DNA from: Flammula alnicola
Taxonomy: Eukaryota > Basidiomycota > Agaricomycetes > Agaricales > Strophariaceae
Direction of reading: 5' to 3'
NCBI GenBank assembly: GCA_015499995.1
Contig: JADNRV010000061.1
Location: 62,001-126,000 of the forward strand
Length of the DNA stretch: 64,000 bases
The translations under genes were made by a program, and so were the position numbers. Of the stretch, positions 34,580 through 46,290 are shown piece by piece (position 1 is the stretch's first letter; each line of letters opens with the position of its first letter). The notes beneath the pieces were generated by a model, which was not told the origin of the DNA, did not search any database, and was given only the letters and a program-made list of their open reading frames with translations.

Positions 34580-35310
34580 AGTCAGCGCCACCGCGAGTTA
34601 GACCAGAGATACAAGAGGCAGCCTATATAGTATAGAGTGCCCTTAACGATAGGCTAAAGGAGTTCATAAGATATTTTCCGTGAGCAGAGACCAACTGTCC
34701 CAAAATCGCTGGTGAGAGAGATGCATAAAAAAGAAAAGATTTGAAGCGCCGAACCCGACGGAGTATTTGATTCCAAATCCTTCTGAAAATACATTTTCTG
34801 CGTCAGAGCTTATAAATGAAGCATGGTGGTATCTCTTACCCCCAAAATTTCGAACAGTTATAGTGTTTGAAAGAGGTCCAAACAATGCCGGCCAGTCTAA
34901 TAGATCCCACCCAGCAAGAGCGACGAAAAGAGCCGCAATCGGTGCATAGTTCAGCTTCCCAAGCGCATAGAAATTCGACCATATCGCCATAACGTTCCAT
35001 ATCTGCCATGCGCGACCTCACCTTCTCTCCCATAGTCTCCCGAAAACTAATTTGTTTGTGGCGCCAACTATGGCTAATCAGGGCATCGCTCACAATATAA
35101 AACCACCCGGCCCACAAGATTTGCGACCACGGATCTTCGTAGATGAGGGGCTTCATGTTCCCAGTTTACTCCACGAGGAGTTGTATCGAGGTGAAAGCCC
35201 AGATTACAGTTATGTAGAAACCATCTTGCTCGCAGGTTCTATCTGCCCTGGGCGACGTAGTGATAATTATGGTTCGTTTAAAAGAATGAAGTCAGAGGCC
35301 GTGAAGAAGA
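34580..35310 (-). pseudogene. Relic of a wax-synthase-domain acyltransferase
   Basis: Scattered frames match the gene at 7093-8359 in order: ASDFILLNE, RGVNWEHEAPHLRRS (gene: RGVNWSWEAPGLRRS), WPALFGPLSNTITVRNFGG (gene: WPEWFGPLAETTTVRKFWG), RIWNQILRRVRRF (gene: RTWHQSVRRVRQF), LVSAHGKYL (gene: MVSAHGQYL) and a degraded LYTI-AASCISGLT (gene: LYTAFFVSGLA). Stops and frame changes separate the blocks and no start is left. The histidine of WHQ is replaced by asparagine. Clearly decayed. Confidence 0.75.
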
Positions 35311-35802
35311 GAGCGGAGATGGCGAGGGCCAACCCGCATTCCATGCGCGGCGAGAGAGGCTACTTTGAGGGTAGAGCGAGGACGTCGCCATGAATAAAAC
35401 AGGCCAGGGGAACAAGAAAATGCGTGTTGGAATTGGGCGGTGCAATCCGGCACCGGCTCGTATTTGCCAGAACATTTTGATTACTTAGTAGGCAAACAAA
35501 TTTTGATTAGGGGATTGCCAATAGGTACTATGCAATAAAGCGATGGCAAAACTTTGGCTGTCCTTGTTCTACCCAACTTGATATACCCCGGAAATTGAAA
35601 ATACCTACACATTTCACACTCTATTGGTAGATACCCTAATATTTTACATGAGGGACAGAGAACAATGCATAGACTGGCAGAGAATAATCTAACGTACACA
35701 TTCTACAAATGCCGGGTCGTGACCACTGAGTACTGACCAGCGGTAACCCTAGTCCGGATATACTCGAGTAGAGGAAACTGTTGCCATCACCGAATTCCTA
35801 AT

Positions 35803-38800
35803 CTAAACTCCCATATGAACATATGGCACCCATGCTAGCAGAGCCGATGGCGAGTCACCGAGCTCTTCTCTGAGACGCTGGATGGCATAATGAAGTGCAT
35901 GTGCTGCACCAACGCTGCCGACCAAACCTACCCTTCCTTCTCTCATTCTACCACGTCGACCGATGAGGTCAGTATAAAACTCGTCCGCAACCTTCAGTCC
36001 ATACTGATCCTGAATAGACCACATGGTGCCTACGACCCCTCGGTATCCAGCGGCTAATAATCCAGCGGCGAGGTGGATGACTTCTTCCGAGAGTTCTTCT
36101 TCCCCTTTACTGGTTTGGCATGCAGATAGGAAAGCAAAGTCGGCTACAGGATTTTGGATCTGTAGGACTTTCCAAAGTTCCAGAAGTCCGTCAGACAGAT
36201 AGAATCCGCTTTTGAGTGGGTGGCTGGCATCTTGGACCGCATGACAGGCGAAGTGGATGCAACTATGCAATTTCAGTTCTTTCATTGTCCGATCGATAGT
36301 TGCGGGATCTCCTTCTAAACTAAGGAATGGAACATTTGCCGTGCTGAATTTCTCCTGGATCGCCTTCAATTCTTTTTTGGTTCCTGGAATGGAAGGAAGC
36401 CCGGGCGCGTTTGGCTGGCCAATCACTAAGACTTTGTCTGCCTGCCCTGTCGTATGTGATACTCTTGTCCTTTCCATGCAAAAGTTCACAGTAGGAGTGT
36501 AGGAAGAGACTACGTAGTCGAAGATACAATCCGTATGAGCTTCGCTATAGAGCCCTGCTGCATGCATTGGAAGGAAAGCAAGAGGGCCAGTTGGACACCA
36601 CCAAATGCGTGATAAATCAGATGAAGGTTCAGGACGCTGCGTCGACCACGCTAAGTAAGTATATATCTGGGAGGAGGAGAAAAAAGAACTCGCCAAAATC
36701 CCGAGAGCGTTTAGGATTGGCTTCACGACGCCTAGCCATAATTCACGCAGAAGCCTCTGCATCGTGTTACCAAATCTTGCAAATGGCACTATAGCACGCG
36801 TCTCATTGACAGGTTCGAGTTCCTCTGATTCTTCGCCCATACGACCTCCATGAGCGGAAAGATGTGAGCGTAAAAGATGCAGAAGGCGGACTGCATCTTT
36901 ATAAGAGAACTGATCCAGATGTATATGAAGGGGATCATCAGTCCCAGCAACGAGAGCTACTGCGTCACATCGATCCTCGTGAACGTTAATGACAACCACC
37001 GGACCCGCCTTGGGTAAGCGGGCAATAAGGTCACAATATCGCGCGGGTCGAAGAAAATTCTCGAATTTCGGGATATTGCGAATCTTTTGAAGTAGTTGGT
37101 CCCATTCCTGCGCAAGTTTCACGTTGGCGGTGGTTTCATCTTGCAAGGCCATTTTCTCGACCATGATGTCGGCATCAGTTCCAATAGTGACAGACTCGTC
37201 TCGTAATCCTGCGTTTTCTAAGCCTTGCGAAATCCTTGATAGATCATTGGCGAGTTCGGAATCAAAAGACGCAAGATCTTCAAGAGGGGTGTGAAGATTA
37301 TTGAGTTGATTCCAGACAAGACAACGGCCTTGTTCGAGCCATTCTAGGGCTGTTTTTGATTTACCAAGAGAAAATGCGGTGGCTGCTGCGGCGTTCGACA
37401 AATCTGGGATGTCGACAAGGATTCGGTGACGCAATCCAATGGTGTATTCCATACCCGCAACCTGGGAAACCAGTTTGATTGCTGTGTTATACGCATCCAA
37501 AGATTCCGACCGGTCTTCCATTACCTTGGACGCTGTCGCCCATTTTTTTGCGGCTCTCAGTCGATCTGAAGGTGGTCCAGTAATGAAAGAAGCCGCCATT
37601 TTATATGTAGCGACAGCCCTCCTGATATCTGTGGGATCGCCCGTGAGTTCGAAGCGGTCTTCAAGGAAGAGCCCAAGGTTTATTAATAATCCTGGTAAGT
37701 TGGCGTGATTGCCTGGGGTCAGATGAATCGCCCTCTCCTGTCTCAAAATAGCCTCAAAAATATCCGTGGGGTTTTTGGTGCGCTCAAAGCGCGTATGGAA
37801 CGCTGTCCCAACGTTGTTCAGTCGTAAAGGAATGGAAGGGTCGTCCTCAGGAGTGAGTTCAACCGCCCGTTCTGTTACAGATATGGCTGTGTCAATATCT
37901 TCGATGTTTCCACTGAGTTCGAAGCGATTCTTCAATGAAATTCCAAGGTTACCCAGTCGTCCTGCCATCGCCGGGTGTTTCTCTGAAGTGAGGCGAACAG
38001 CCTCTTGATGGGACAGTATCGCTTCAGATATATCTGCAATATCATTTGTGGATTTGAATCGGCCGTAAAGTGAATTGCCGAGATTGGAGAGGAGTGTTGC
38101 CATCAATGGATGACATTCAGGGCAAAGGCGGACCGATTTCCTGTGGGCGTCTATGGCCTCTGAAATGTCTGTTATATCCCCAGTGCGTTGAGAACGACAC
38201 TGGAAAGATATTCCAAGGTTGTTCAGGTGGCCGGACATGTCTGCGTGGCCCTCGGGAGTGAGGTGAATGGATTTCTGGTGTGCTGCGATTGCTTCAGAAA
38301 TATCTATCAAATCTCCCGTCACGTCAAAGCGAGTTTGGAACGAGAGCCCGAGGTTGTTTAGCAGGAATGGCAGCTTAGCATGGTCGTCTGGCGTCAATCC
38401 GACTGCTTTCTGCTGGGCACGTATTGCCTCGGAAATGTCAGACGGATCTCCGGTGCATTCAAACCGACGAATGAGGGCATTTCCAAAATTGGTCCAGTTG
38501 ACGGCGCTGTCGGGATCATCTTCTGGGATGAGATGAACTGCCTGTTCGAGAGTTGTTATCGCTTCGGAAATATCTTCTAGATCGCCTGTTTCGTCAAACC
38601 GACAAAGATAGGTGGAGCCAAGGTTTCCAAATAGTTCGTGCATTTGGTGATCACTGTCTGGAATGAGACTAATCGCTTTCTCCTGGTCTTTTATCGCATT
38701 GGAAATGTCCGCAAGATTGCCTGTACGTTGAAATTTCTCTCGAAGTAGTATTCCCCGCTTGCTTAACCGTCTAGACATGTCCGTATGCGCGTCGGGAATG

Positions 38801-40270
38801 AGGTTGATTGCTTTACTCAGGATCGATAGCGCGTTGGTGATGTCGTCAAGGTCTCCCGTGTATTGGAAGCGATACTCGAGAGAAAAAACTAGATTATCCA
38901 ACCAACCGGGCATCTCTGGGTTGTCCTCAGGCATTAGGTCGACTAATTTCTGTTGAGCTAGTATTCCGTCAGAAATATCCGCCAGATTTCCTGTAGATCT
39001 GAATCGACGACGAAGGAAAATAGCAATGTTATTCAGGCGATTGGGTAAATTGGCGTCGCTGTTGGGAGTAACATCAATGGCCAGCTGGAGCGTTTCTATT
39101 GCTTTCGAGATGTCGGCCAGGTCGTCCGTGGATTTGAAGCGAATCAGAAATAGACTTGACAGAAAACCCAGCCGGTGAGCTGATTCTGTACTCCTGTGAG
39201 GTGTTCCCTTTACAACATTTTCCAGAGAGGATATTGAACGATTTAGGTCGGCGAGGTCGTGGGTTAGATTGTGGCGCTCTAAGAGTGCAGTGGCATAGTC
39301 GTACTCAAAATCAAGGAAGTGTATGTCTGTACTGCCGAGCTGCCAAGCCCGTTCGAAAGCCTTGACAGAGTTGTCGATGTCATCCTTACTTCTTGAACTG
39401 CGAAAACGTTTCAAGAACAGATCTCCGCAGATTCTTAGTTCCAGAGGCTTCTCTAGATCGTCTTCTGGAAGTAAGGACGTAGCCGTAAAGAGCAAATCTG
39501 GATCGTGGGCCGCCGAATCTATATCAGTCGTATTAATTGTTGGGTCAAATATTCACCGGAATGGGGAAAAAAACGTACGATCAACTGATTCAAGTTGATT
39601 ACTGCGTACCGTAGCATCTTCTTTGGATCCAGTAGCTGGTACCCGGAATGACATCGCCATTGATAACATGGACGGTGCATCCACTTTGTTTCGAAAGTGA
39701 AGCGTAAATCCTGGTAATTAAAGGGCGAGTTAAATCGGCTGACTGTGACTTTGATGCTGGCTTACGATCATCCACGGATGGGGGTGTAATAATCTCTCCT
39801 ATCTCAGTCCTTGTCAAGTGAACATGGCCCAAGTCACCAGCTTCTTCGGATCTGGCAATGAAAGTGATTTCTTCTGAACTGGGGGCGAGATGGGACAATC
39901 TTCTCTCTTGCACGGTATGACGTCGAAACTTACAATTCGATAATTCCATTATGCTCCCATCTTGCCTGAGATACTTTTCCCAGCAACAGTGGCTGACCAT
40001 CTTCCGTGCCAGGAACTAAGATTTCGACACTGATTGTACTCGGAGCTGGGCGATTCTCATCGAACGTCCACTCAAATGAAATACCTGAGAGAATTGAACA
40101 AAGAGGTGAGAAGGTTCAAGGGTCTTAAATTATTAAGATCGCTACCCGTCAGACAGCCTTGCCTAAAGGATAGTTCAGCGTAGGTGTACACCAGACAACG
40201 GGCAAACATACCTATCTCGACCAATCAACCTTTCGGAATGTTGTAACTCTGAATCTTTGGGCTGCAACAT
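35803..40270 (-). CDS. TPR-CHAT protein (tetratricopeptide array with C-terminal CHAT protease-like domain)
   Basis: A 1,230-codon uninterrupted exon (39495-35803) holds about 13 helical repeats of 45 residues with the signature LADISEAI...A..L.P......LNNLG..(L/F)..RF..TGD, then a linker, then a CHAT domain. The CHAT domain has the caspase-like histidine in HFACHAVQD (about 36245) and the cysteine in FLSACQTSKGEEELSEE (about 36123), followed by HLAAGLLAAGYRGVVGTMWS. Upstream exons add a C2-like N-terminal region: ISFEWTFDENRPAPSTISVE, then EEITFIARSEEAGDLGHVHL, FTLHFRNKVDAPSML and SNQLESVD. The first exon (from ATG 40270) is less certain. CHAT proteins are cysteine peptidases or peptidase-like; in bacteria TPR-CHAT can be CRISPR-linked and in fungi CHAT occurs with NLRs. 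Role here unknown. No frame break. Confidence 0.85.
39698..39959 (-). repeat. Left arm of a 262-bp perfect inverted repeat (inside the TPR-CHAT gene)
   Basis: Reverse-complement identical to 40713-40974. It covers the end of one 5' exon, an intron, the next exon, a second intron and the first bases of the following exon. Confidence 0.95.
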
Positions 40271-40712
40271 GCTACAATGGTAATTAGGATTCTATTATCG
40301 AGGAGGGAAAACGAAGTCGACCTTGATGATTTATGGCTAGGCTTCTGGAGGGTATCTGGGGCGAAGGTGGGTTTTGTACAGCCGCGTTGTCCCGGATCGG
40401 GATATCGTTACAACCCATTCACGCCTTTGCCAAGCAAGGACAAATCATGCGGGCAGTAGTGCTGATTTAACGTTTAAGTAACGTTTAACCCTCATTATTC
40501 TTTCCCATTTCTCTGATATGTTACTTGCCGAAATCAACCTGTTCTTTGTTAATCGTTCAACGGATTTTTCCTGCTACCAACCTGCTACAAATAGAAAAGC
40601 AATTATCAAGCGACCAGTCTCTTCAGTACTACATAACTAGTAATTAATAATTACTTACCTTAAAATTCAACTGAGGAGGATTCGGAGGGAATACCTTGTC
40701 CTCATTACTGAT
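40271..40712. promoter_or_regulatory. Upstream region of the TPR-CHAT gene
   Basis: AT-rich 442 bases between the proposed start codon and the inverted copy of the gene's own 5' part. Contains TAATTAATAATTA near 40641. No gene. Confidence 0.35.
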
Positions 40713-40974
40713 TGGGAGCATAATGGAATTATCGAATTGTAAGTTTCGACGTCATACCGTGCAAGAGAGAAGATTGTCCCATCTCGCCCCCAGTTCAGAA
40801 GAAATCACTTTCATTGCCAGATCCGAAGAAGCTGGTGACTTGGGCCATGTTCACTTGACAAGGACTGAGATAGGAGAGATTATTACACCCCCATCCGTGG
40901 ATGATCGTAAGCCAGCATCAAAGTCACAGTCAGCCGATTTAACTCGCCCTTTAATTACCAGGATTTACGCTTCA
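40713..40974 (+). repeat. Right arm of the 262-bp perfect inverted repeat
   Basis: An exact copy, in opposite orientation, of 39698-39959. A plus-strand open frame (40696-41010) arises only because it copies the gene's exon and read-through introns. It is not a separate gene. Confidence 0.95.
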
Positions 40975-41400
40975 GATCCTGTGCACATTTCCAACAATGC
41001 GGATCGGTGAAGGCTTGCTAATGACGGCAACATTACGTAGGTTGCATAAAGCAAATAGAGTCGGTATTAGCATAATATGGATGCTATAGAAATAAGTCTT
41101 TCAGCCTTTAATTGGAAGACAAGGTTAAAACACAGTTAGAAATTCGCGTCATCAGCACGGAGAATTTTGGCTTGGTGCCAAAAGCCAACTGGTCTACTGA
41201 GTAACATACCCTTCTAGAGCGGTGCTACCACGCTGCTTGATGTCTATCATCTGGCAGATACTTCAAATGGCTCCTTTGCATTGACTATCAACTTCTGCTG
41301 TACTCGAGTATCAATGAAATACATCATGATCCCGCCCTGGACCGTCATCCGAGCCATTGTAACGCTGATGAGTGGAAATATCGTGTTCCATGTGAGACCG

Positions 41401-42944
41401 TTATCCAATTTGAGGAACAGTCGCCACATTAATCTTCTGAAGGCGGACAAGCTTAGGAAGTATTGCCGCAGTTTGTTCGAGACAAGACTACAAAAAAGAT
41501 CTTCAGATATGGATGGTAATAGTAAACGATTCGGCGTTGAACACGTACCACGACATCTTGGCTGTGGGACTGGATCAGATCAACAACGGATACCGTTAGC
41601 TCTTTCAACTGCTTGCATTGCGCGATTTTCTGGGCATTATATTTGTCGAAGCACCATCGGTCAGGGAAATAGATTCGAGGTACAATACCTCCAGCGTGCC
41701 CGCAATCCTAGGGAGGACGTCATGGAAAAATCGGCTGGCAAAGACATTGGCCTCAGTGGTGCTGTATATGACTTCATTGTTATCGAATGTGATGTCTCGG
41801 ATTCCTTCGTAAGAGGACAGATAATCTAGTAATTCGTCTTCAACGTCGACGATATTGACATTGACCTTTTTCAAATGAATGCTCTCTGTCCCGAGAATTT
41901 TCCATATTGCGGGAAGCGACTGGCCTTGAATGGATGTCGTGATATTGAAGTGAATCGAAAGAGATTCCAAGGAGCGTAAGTGGTACAAGGTGGTTGCGTC
42001 CAAGAGTATGCGAACAGTGTGGAGGGAGAGAGATTTAAGTTGCATGGGTGGCCGACCCAACCTTTTAGGGAAGAAATCACCAAGTGTAGGAGCGTTATTC
42101 GTGACCCCGCAGGATCCAGTTGTGATTGATAGATTTTCTAGGTCAGGGCTATTTTCGATGACGGTCGCTAGTGCCACCACTATGCTTGCGTTATCAACCC
42201 CAGGTCTTGCAAGGTCATCGAAGCACAGCGTATGGAGACCACCCATGTCAAGGAATGCCAAGTTCGGATGGCAACCGGCGGTAAAACTTATCGATAATTC
42301 TTGAACACGTCGAATCGTTACATATGCAGAGATTGTTCCAAACGCCCAGTTAGGATCATAACGATGCGTACACCATCTACAAGTTTAATTAAACGAAGCT
42401 GGATGATCGAGTACTAAATAGGTTACTCACGAAAGAGCCCGTACGCTATTCAGTGCGAATAGGGCAGCGGACAGGGCGTTCTGGAAATCATCTTCCACTT
42501 GAAGGCGGTGCACTCTAGCTAGAGAACGGAAATTGTAGTAAATTCATAATTTGCCATTGCAGGATAGAGCATAAGCATACGATTGCCGACAAATCCGGCC
42601 ATATATTCCCATGTGGGCCAATGTGAAGGCCTCTCTGCAGGACAAAGGGAAGAAATGGACACCGTCCGAACATAATCGGTAGCTCTGGTCCTGTGTTTCG
42701 CGTACGCCTCCAATTTCTCGATGGTCTCGTTGATAGTATTCATTTTTACATCGATTGAAAGATGAGACAACGCGAGAGGTTCGACAGCAGAGCATATTGC
42801 ATGGCAGACAAGTCGCAGAGTCCTGTTACATGTTGGGTCGAGCTGATTGAATCAGATTAGTGCTCGCGTTTGGTGGATTGTCGTTAATACCTTAGAGCCT
42901 ATGTCGTAGAGAATTTCTGGTGCTAGAGAAAGTATATTGGCCAT
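41401..42944 (-). CDS. F-box/LRR-type protein
   Basis: Exon 1 from ATG 42944 codes MANILSLAPEILYDIGSK, an F-box start, followed by an intron with donor GTATTA. Exon 2 gives LDPTCNRTLRLVCHAICSAV, EPLALSHLSIDVKMN and HRTRATDYVRTVSI. A further small intron (donor GTATGC near 42573) and exon read RVHRLQVEDDFQNALSAALF. Exon 3 begins SWCTHRYDPNWAFGTI and carries the leucine-rich part (LRSLESLSIHF, LKKVNVNIVDVEDELLDYLS, SYEGIRDITF). A last exon ends ILPKLVRLQK ... at 41401. One base is missing near 41665, before WCFDKYNAQ. It is the closest relative of the broken copy at 3659-5157. Presumed ubiquitin-ligase adaptor; substrate unknown. Confidence 0.75.
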
Positions 42945-43258
42945 TGATGAAAGTGCGGTTGAGATGGTATTGGAGACTAAGTAGTATGGTTGGAATCAAA
43001 GACACGACACAGTCTTTACGGTCGTCCAGCTTTTACGTAAGGCATCCTGACATATTAATTGCAAGATAATTTGTTTGACCGTCCCAGACCCTCCAGGGGT
43101 GAATTCCTGTGCGCGCCGGAAACGTTTGTTGTCGAGAAAACAATAGTGGGTCTTCTGTATTTGAGAACGGCAAAACAGGATAAAGTGCCAGTGAAGGGCT
43201 TGTCATTCGACGAGATACATTCTGAATCTCCGATGATATGCTATTTTTTGTGTGCCTA
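42945..43258. other. Short intergenic region
   Basis: Lies between the ABC-F 3' end and the F-box/LRR start. No gene; probably holds the F-box promoter and the ABC-F terminator. Confidence 0.4.
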
Positions 43259-45782
43259 CTATGTTACCACTCTGCCCTGTAGTCCTTTCGAAACCGATAA
43301 ACGTTGTATCCTTTCCACGTACGCTTCCAACCCTTTATCCCACATCTTGAGTTCTCCCTTCTTTGTCACTGTATAGAGGACGCCTTTGGGTTGTTCGCCG
43401 TCATCTTCGTCCATATCTTCGTCGTCGCCTTCGATGACCTGCTTTAAGAACCAGATATCGTGACTAACCACCACCAGGGCACCTTCAAACTCGCACAATG
43501 ACTCAACTAACGACTCCACAGTGCCCATGTCAAGATGATTGGTTATCTCGTCAAGAAGAAGGACGTGAGGGTGGTGGAACGTTACGAGCGCCAGAGCGAC
43601 GCGATTTCGCTGACCCCCACTCAGAGTTCGGATGGGGCGTGTCACAGGATCGCCACTGATCCCGCAAGATCCAAAGTGTGATCGCGCTTCGCCTTCTGAG
43701 ATGACGACGTCCGGGTAATATTTCGATAGCTGCTGCAGGGCTGAGAGAGATAAATCAAGTTGATCCACCGTGTGTTGAGAGAAATATCCGATGCGGAGAC
43801 GGTGGTGCTTTTTGACCTCTCCAAGGGTCGGTTTAAGTTCACCAGCAAGAAGGTTCATGAGGGTAGATTTCCACACCCGTTTGGACCGAGGAAGCCGATT
43901 CGAGCATAGGGACCAATATCGAGGGAAACTTTGTTGATGATCATGGGTGAGCTGGGCTTCGCGTCATAGCGGAAAGATACTTCCGAGAGCTGTAGGAATG
44001 AGCTCCCCGGAAAGTTGAATGGCTCGGGCGGAGGTAGGTGAATAGGTGTGGTTTTAACTCCTTGGTCAACGACGATCTCATCGTGAAACCCATGATAACT
44101 CTTCTTGTACCGTTTCCCATCTTCCAGCCGCTCCATTCCGAGTCTGTCGAGTTTCTATAGTTCCAAGCATTAATGTCGGTCCAAATCTCAAAGGAAGGCA
44201 TGCAAACCTTTTTCCGCGAAGCAACTTGCCCGAGACGCTTATCATCTCCTGTTGACTTTGCATGCTGAACGTTCCGTTGCATGCTGGTAACTATTTGCTT
44301 TCGCCTTTTTTGCTCAAGCTACCAACGTAAAATTATAAATTGGAGACCAAAAATCATGTAAACGCTTACCTCTTTCAGGCGTGACTTGCGTTTTCTTTGC
44401 TCCTCGGTGTTTCGCTCCCAGTCATCGTAGTTTCCGGGGTGATATGTCAGTTTCTTCTCTCGGAATATTATCGTCTCGTCGGTCACTGCATCCAGGAAAT
44501 TACGGTCATGAGAGACGACGACAACTGTCAGATCCTCGGTTTCGTTGGTCAAATATGATTGAAGCCAGATAATGGCAGGGAGGTCCAGATGATTGGCTGA
44601 AATCGCGAGTCACGGAGGTCAGATTCCTTCGCAGAAAGAGGGGTGAGAACACAGACTAGGCTCATCCAACAGAAGGATATCCGGCTTCATAAACAACGCC
44701 TTTCCGAGCATCACCCGCATACGCCAGCCACCACTCAGCCAGCCAATCTCTTTGCCTTCTTTTGTGAGGTCCTCATCACTAAATCCCAAGCCTTTCAGGA
44801 TCGCCTTCGCCCTGGCTTCATCGGCCTCGACGTCTAAAGCCTCATAGGCACCGAACACTTCCGTCATGACGTCGTGAGCTATCGTAGAAGTGATGTACGT
44901 TTGCGCATCTTGCACTTGAAGAGTTGCGAGTTCACTTTCAGCGACGAGCAAGGCCTGGCGCGCAGTATGCCCGCGCTGGCCTGAGCGTTTCGTAGCTATT
45001 TTCTGTGCGAGGTCGAGAGCATCCTGAGCCCGAGAGATAAGGATGCCGTGGATTATCGTGTTTAACGAGGAGTCCGACACAGACTTCGTCGTGAAGCCTT
45101 GCAAAGCTGGAAGGTGTCTGGGTAAGGCATCTCATTCATGAGTCGCTCAGGGTATACTGACCGTGAGCTTCTCTGATGATTCGGGTACGATCGGTATCTG
45201 CGCTAAGCAGTTCGTCCAAAATCGTACGACCGACAGTGACCTCCTCGAGCTGAGCGATGTGCAGAATGCGCACATTTTGAGGCAATCCTACAAGGATGTT
45301 ATTTCCAAGGACTGACATCAACACTGTATATCAATATTCATCAGCCTTGATACTTGGTTTTACTGAGGTACGCACCTGATTTCCCCACGCCATTCTGTCC
45401 AACCATTCCATATCGAACCCCAGGCTTTAAGCGTAGGTGTGCATCAACAAGGAGCTCTTTGTTATTGACGCTGACATTAACCCCTTTAATATCGATATCG
45501 ATGCTACTAGCATCAAAGGTTTCGCGATGAAAGCGACTCTGTTGCGAATAGGCAACAAGTTCCACAGCCGAGTTTGATGGCGCTGATGGACCGACGTTTT
45601 CTGGATTGGGCGATCCAGTAGATTGAGGTTGCTTCTTTTTGGATTTGCTGGTTCGCGATTTGGCGGGAGAAGATGGCTACGAAGAAACCCGTATCAGCCG
45701 TACCCTCAAGTCGGCACCAGAACCTCCAGCTCACCTTGGTCGAATCCGCAAGCCGCAGTGATGTCAAGTTGATAGTATCCAT
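43259..45782 (-). CDS. ABC-F family ATPase (translation-associated, two ABC domains)
   Basis: Soluble twin-ATPase without membrane helices; relatives (Gcn20, Arb1, New1) act on ribosomes. ATG 45782 begins MDTINLTSLRLADSTK, then a basic linker. Domain 1 has Walker A GQNGVGKS (split by an intron), signature LSGGWRMRVMLGKALF and Walker B LLLDEP|TNHLD, also split by an intron, then VVVSHDRNFLDAV. The linker DWERNTEEQRKRKSRLKE is followed by KLDRLGMERLEDGKRYKKSY. Domain 2 has Walker A GPNGCGKSTL, signature LSGGQRNRVALA, Walker B VLLLDEITNHLD (Ile in place of the usual Pro) and VVVSHDIWFLK. One A is missing inside the second Walker A near 43868 (GGAAATCT for GGAAAATCT). It is not clearly an orthologue of a named yeast protein. 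Confidence 0.88.
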
Positions 45783-46290
45783 TGTGTTTTAAGCGGAATT
45801 TTAGATAATACGGTTGGATTGTAGTAGAGACCTCTGCCCAGAGGGTAAACCGGCAATCGCTTTAGTATTGCTGGACCGTGACTCATCCGGGGCCGACAAG
45901 GCGTCATGCCAGTCCACTGACAGGTTCGGGTGGAGAAGGAGAATCGCGAAGCAGAGTTTGCAGGACATGTCGTCTTAGGTTCCTCGCGACGAGTCATATT
46001 TTCGCCTCCAGGAGTTCCATGGGGCTCGAAGGTCGTTCAAGTAAGAAAGGTTCGACGTTGGCTGTTATTCAATGGCAGACTCCGGCCGCTCCGGCAATAC
46101 TATAACAGGGGCCGCAAATGCCTTGCAGCCGGCAGATCTATATTTGGACTGGCGCCCAAAATGTAGCAGTGGATCAACTTTCAAGTGCAAAAAGCCGATA
46201 GCTGTGTTCCAAAGAGGTCTTTATCTAGGAGCAATGATTTAAAGCCTTTATGTCTACAACCGAATGAGTGGAATCACCCTCTAACTTTGG
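45783..46290. promoter_or_regulatory. Upstream region of the ABC-F gene
   Basis: 508 bases between the ABC-F ATG and the kelch-MYND stop. Overlapping plus-strand frames (45878-46166) show no domain. Promoter by position. Confidence 0.4.

Noticed and set aside
38000..39450. Regular 135-base periodicity that might be taken for a CRISPR or satellite array
   Set aside because: It is the DNA trace of the 45-residue TPR-like repeats in the coding frame; copies diverge as protein repeats do.
40696..41010. Plus-strand 104-codon open frame identical to part of 39599-40000
   Set aside because: It lies within the inverted copy of the TPR-CHAT gene's exons and introns; the frame reads through what are introns in the real gene.
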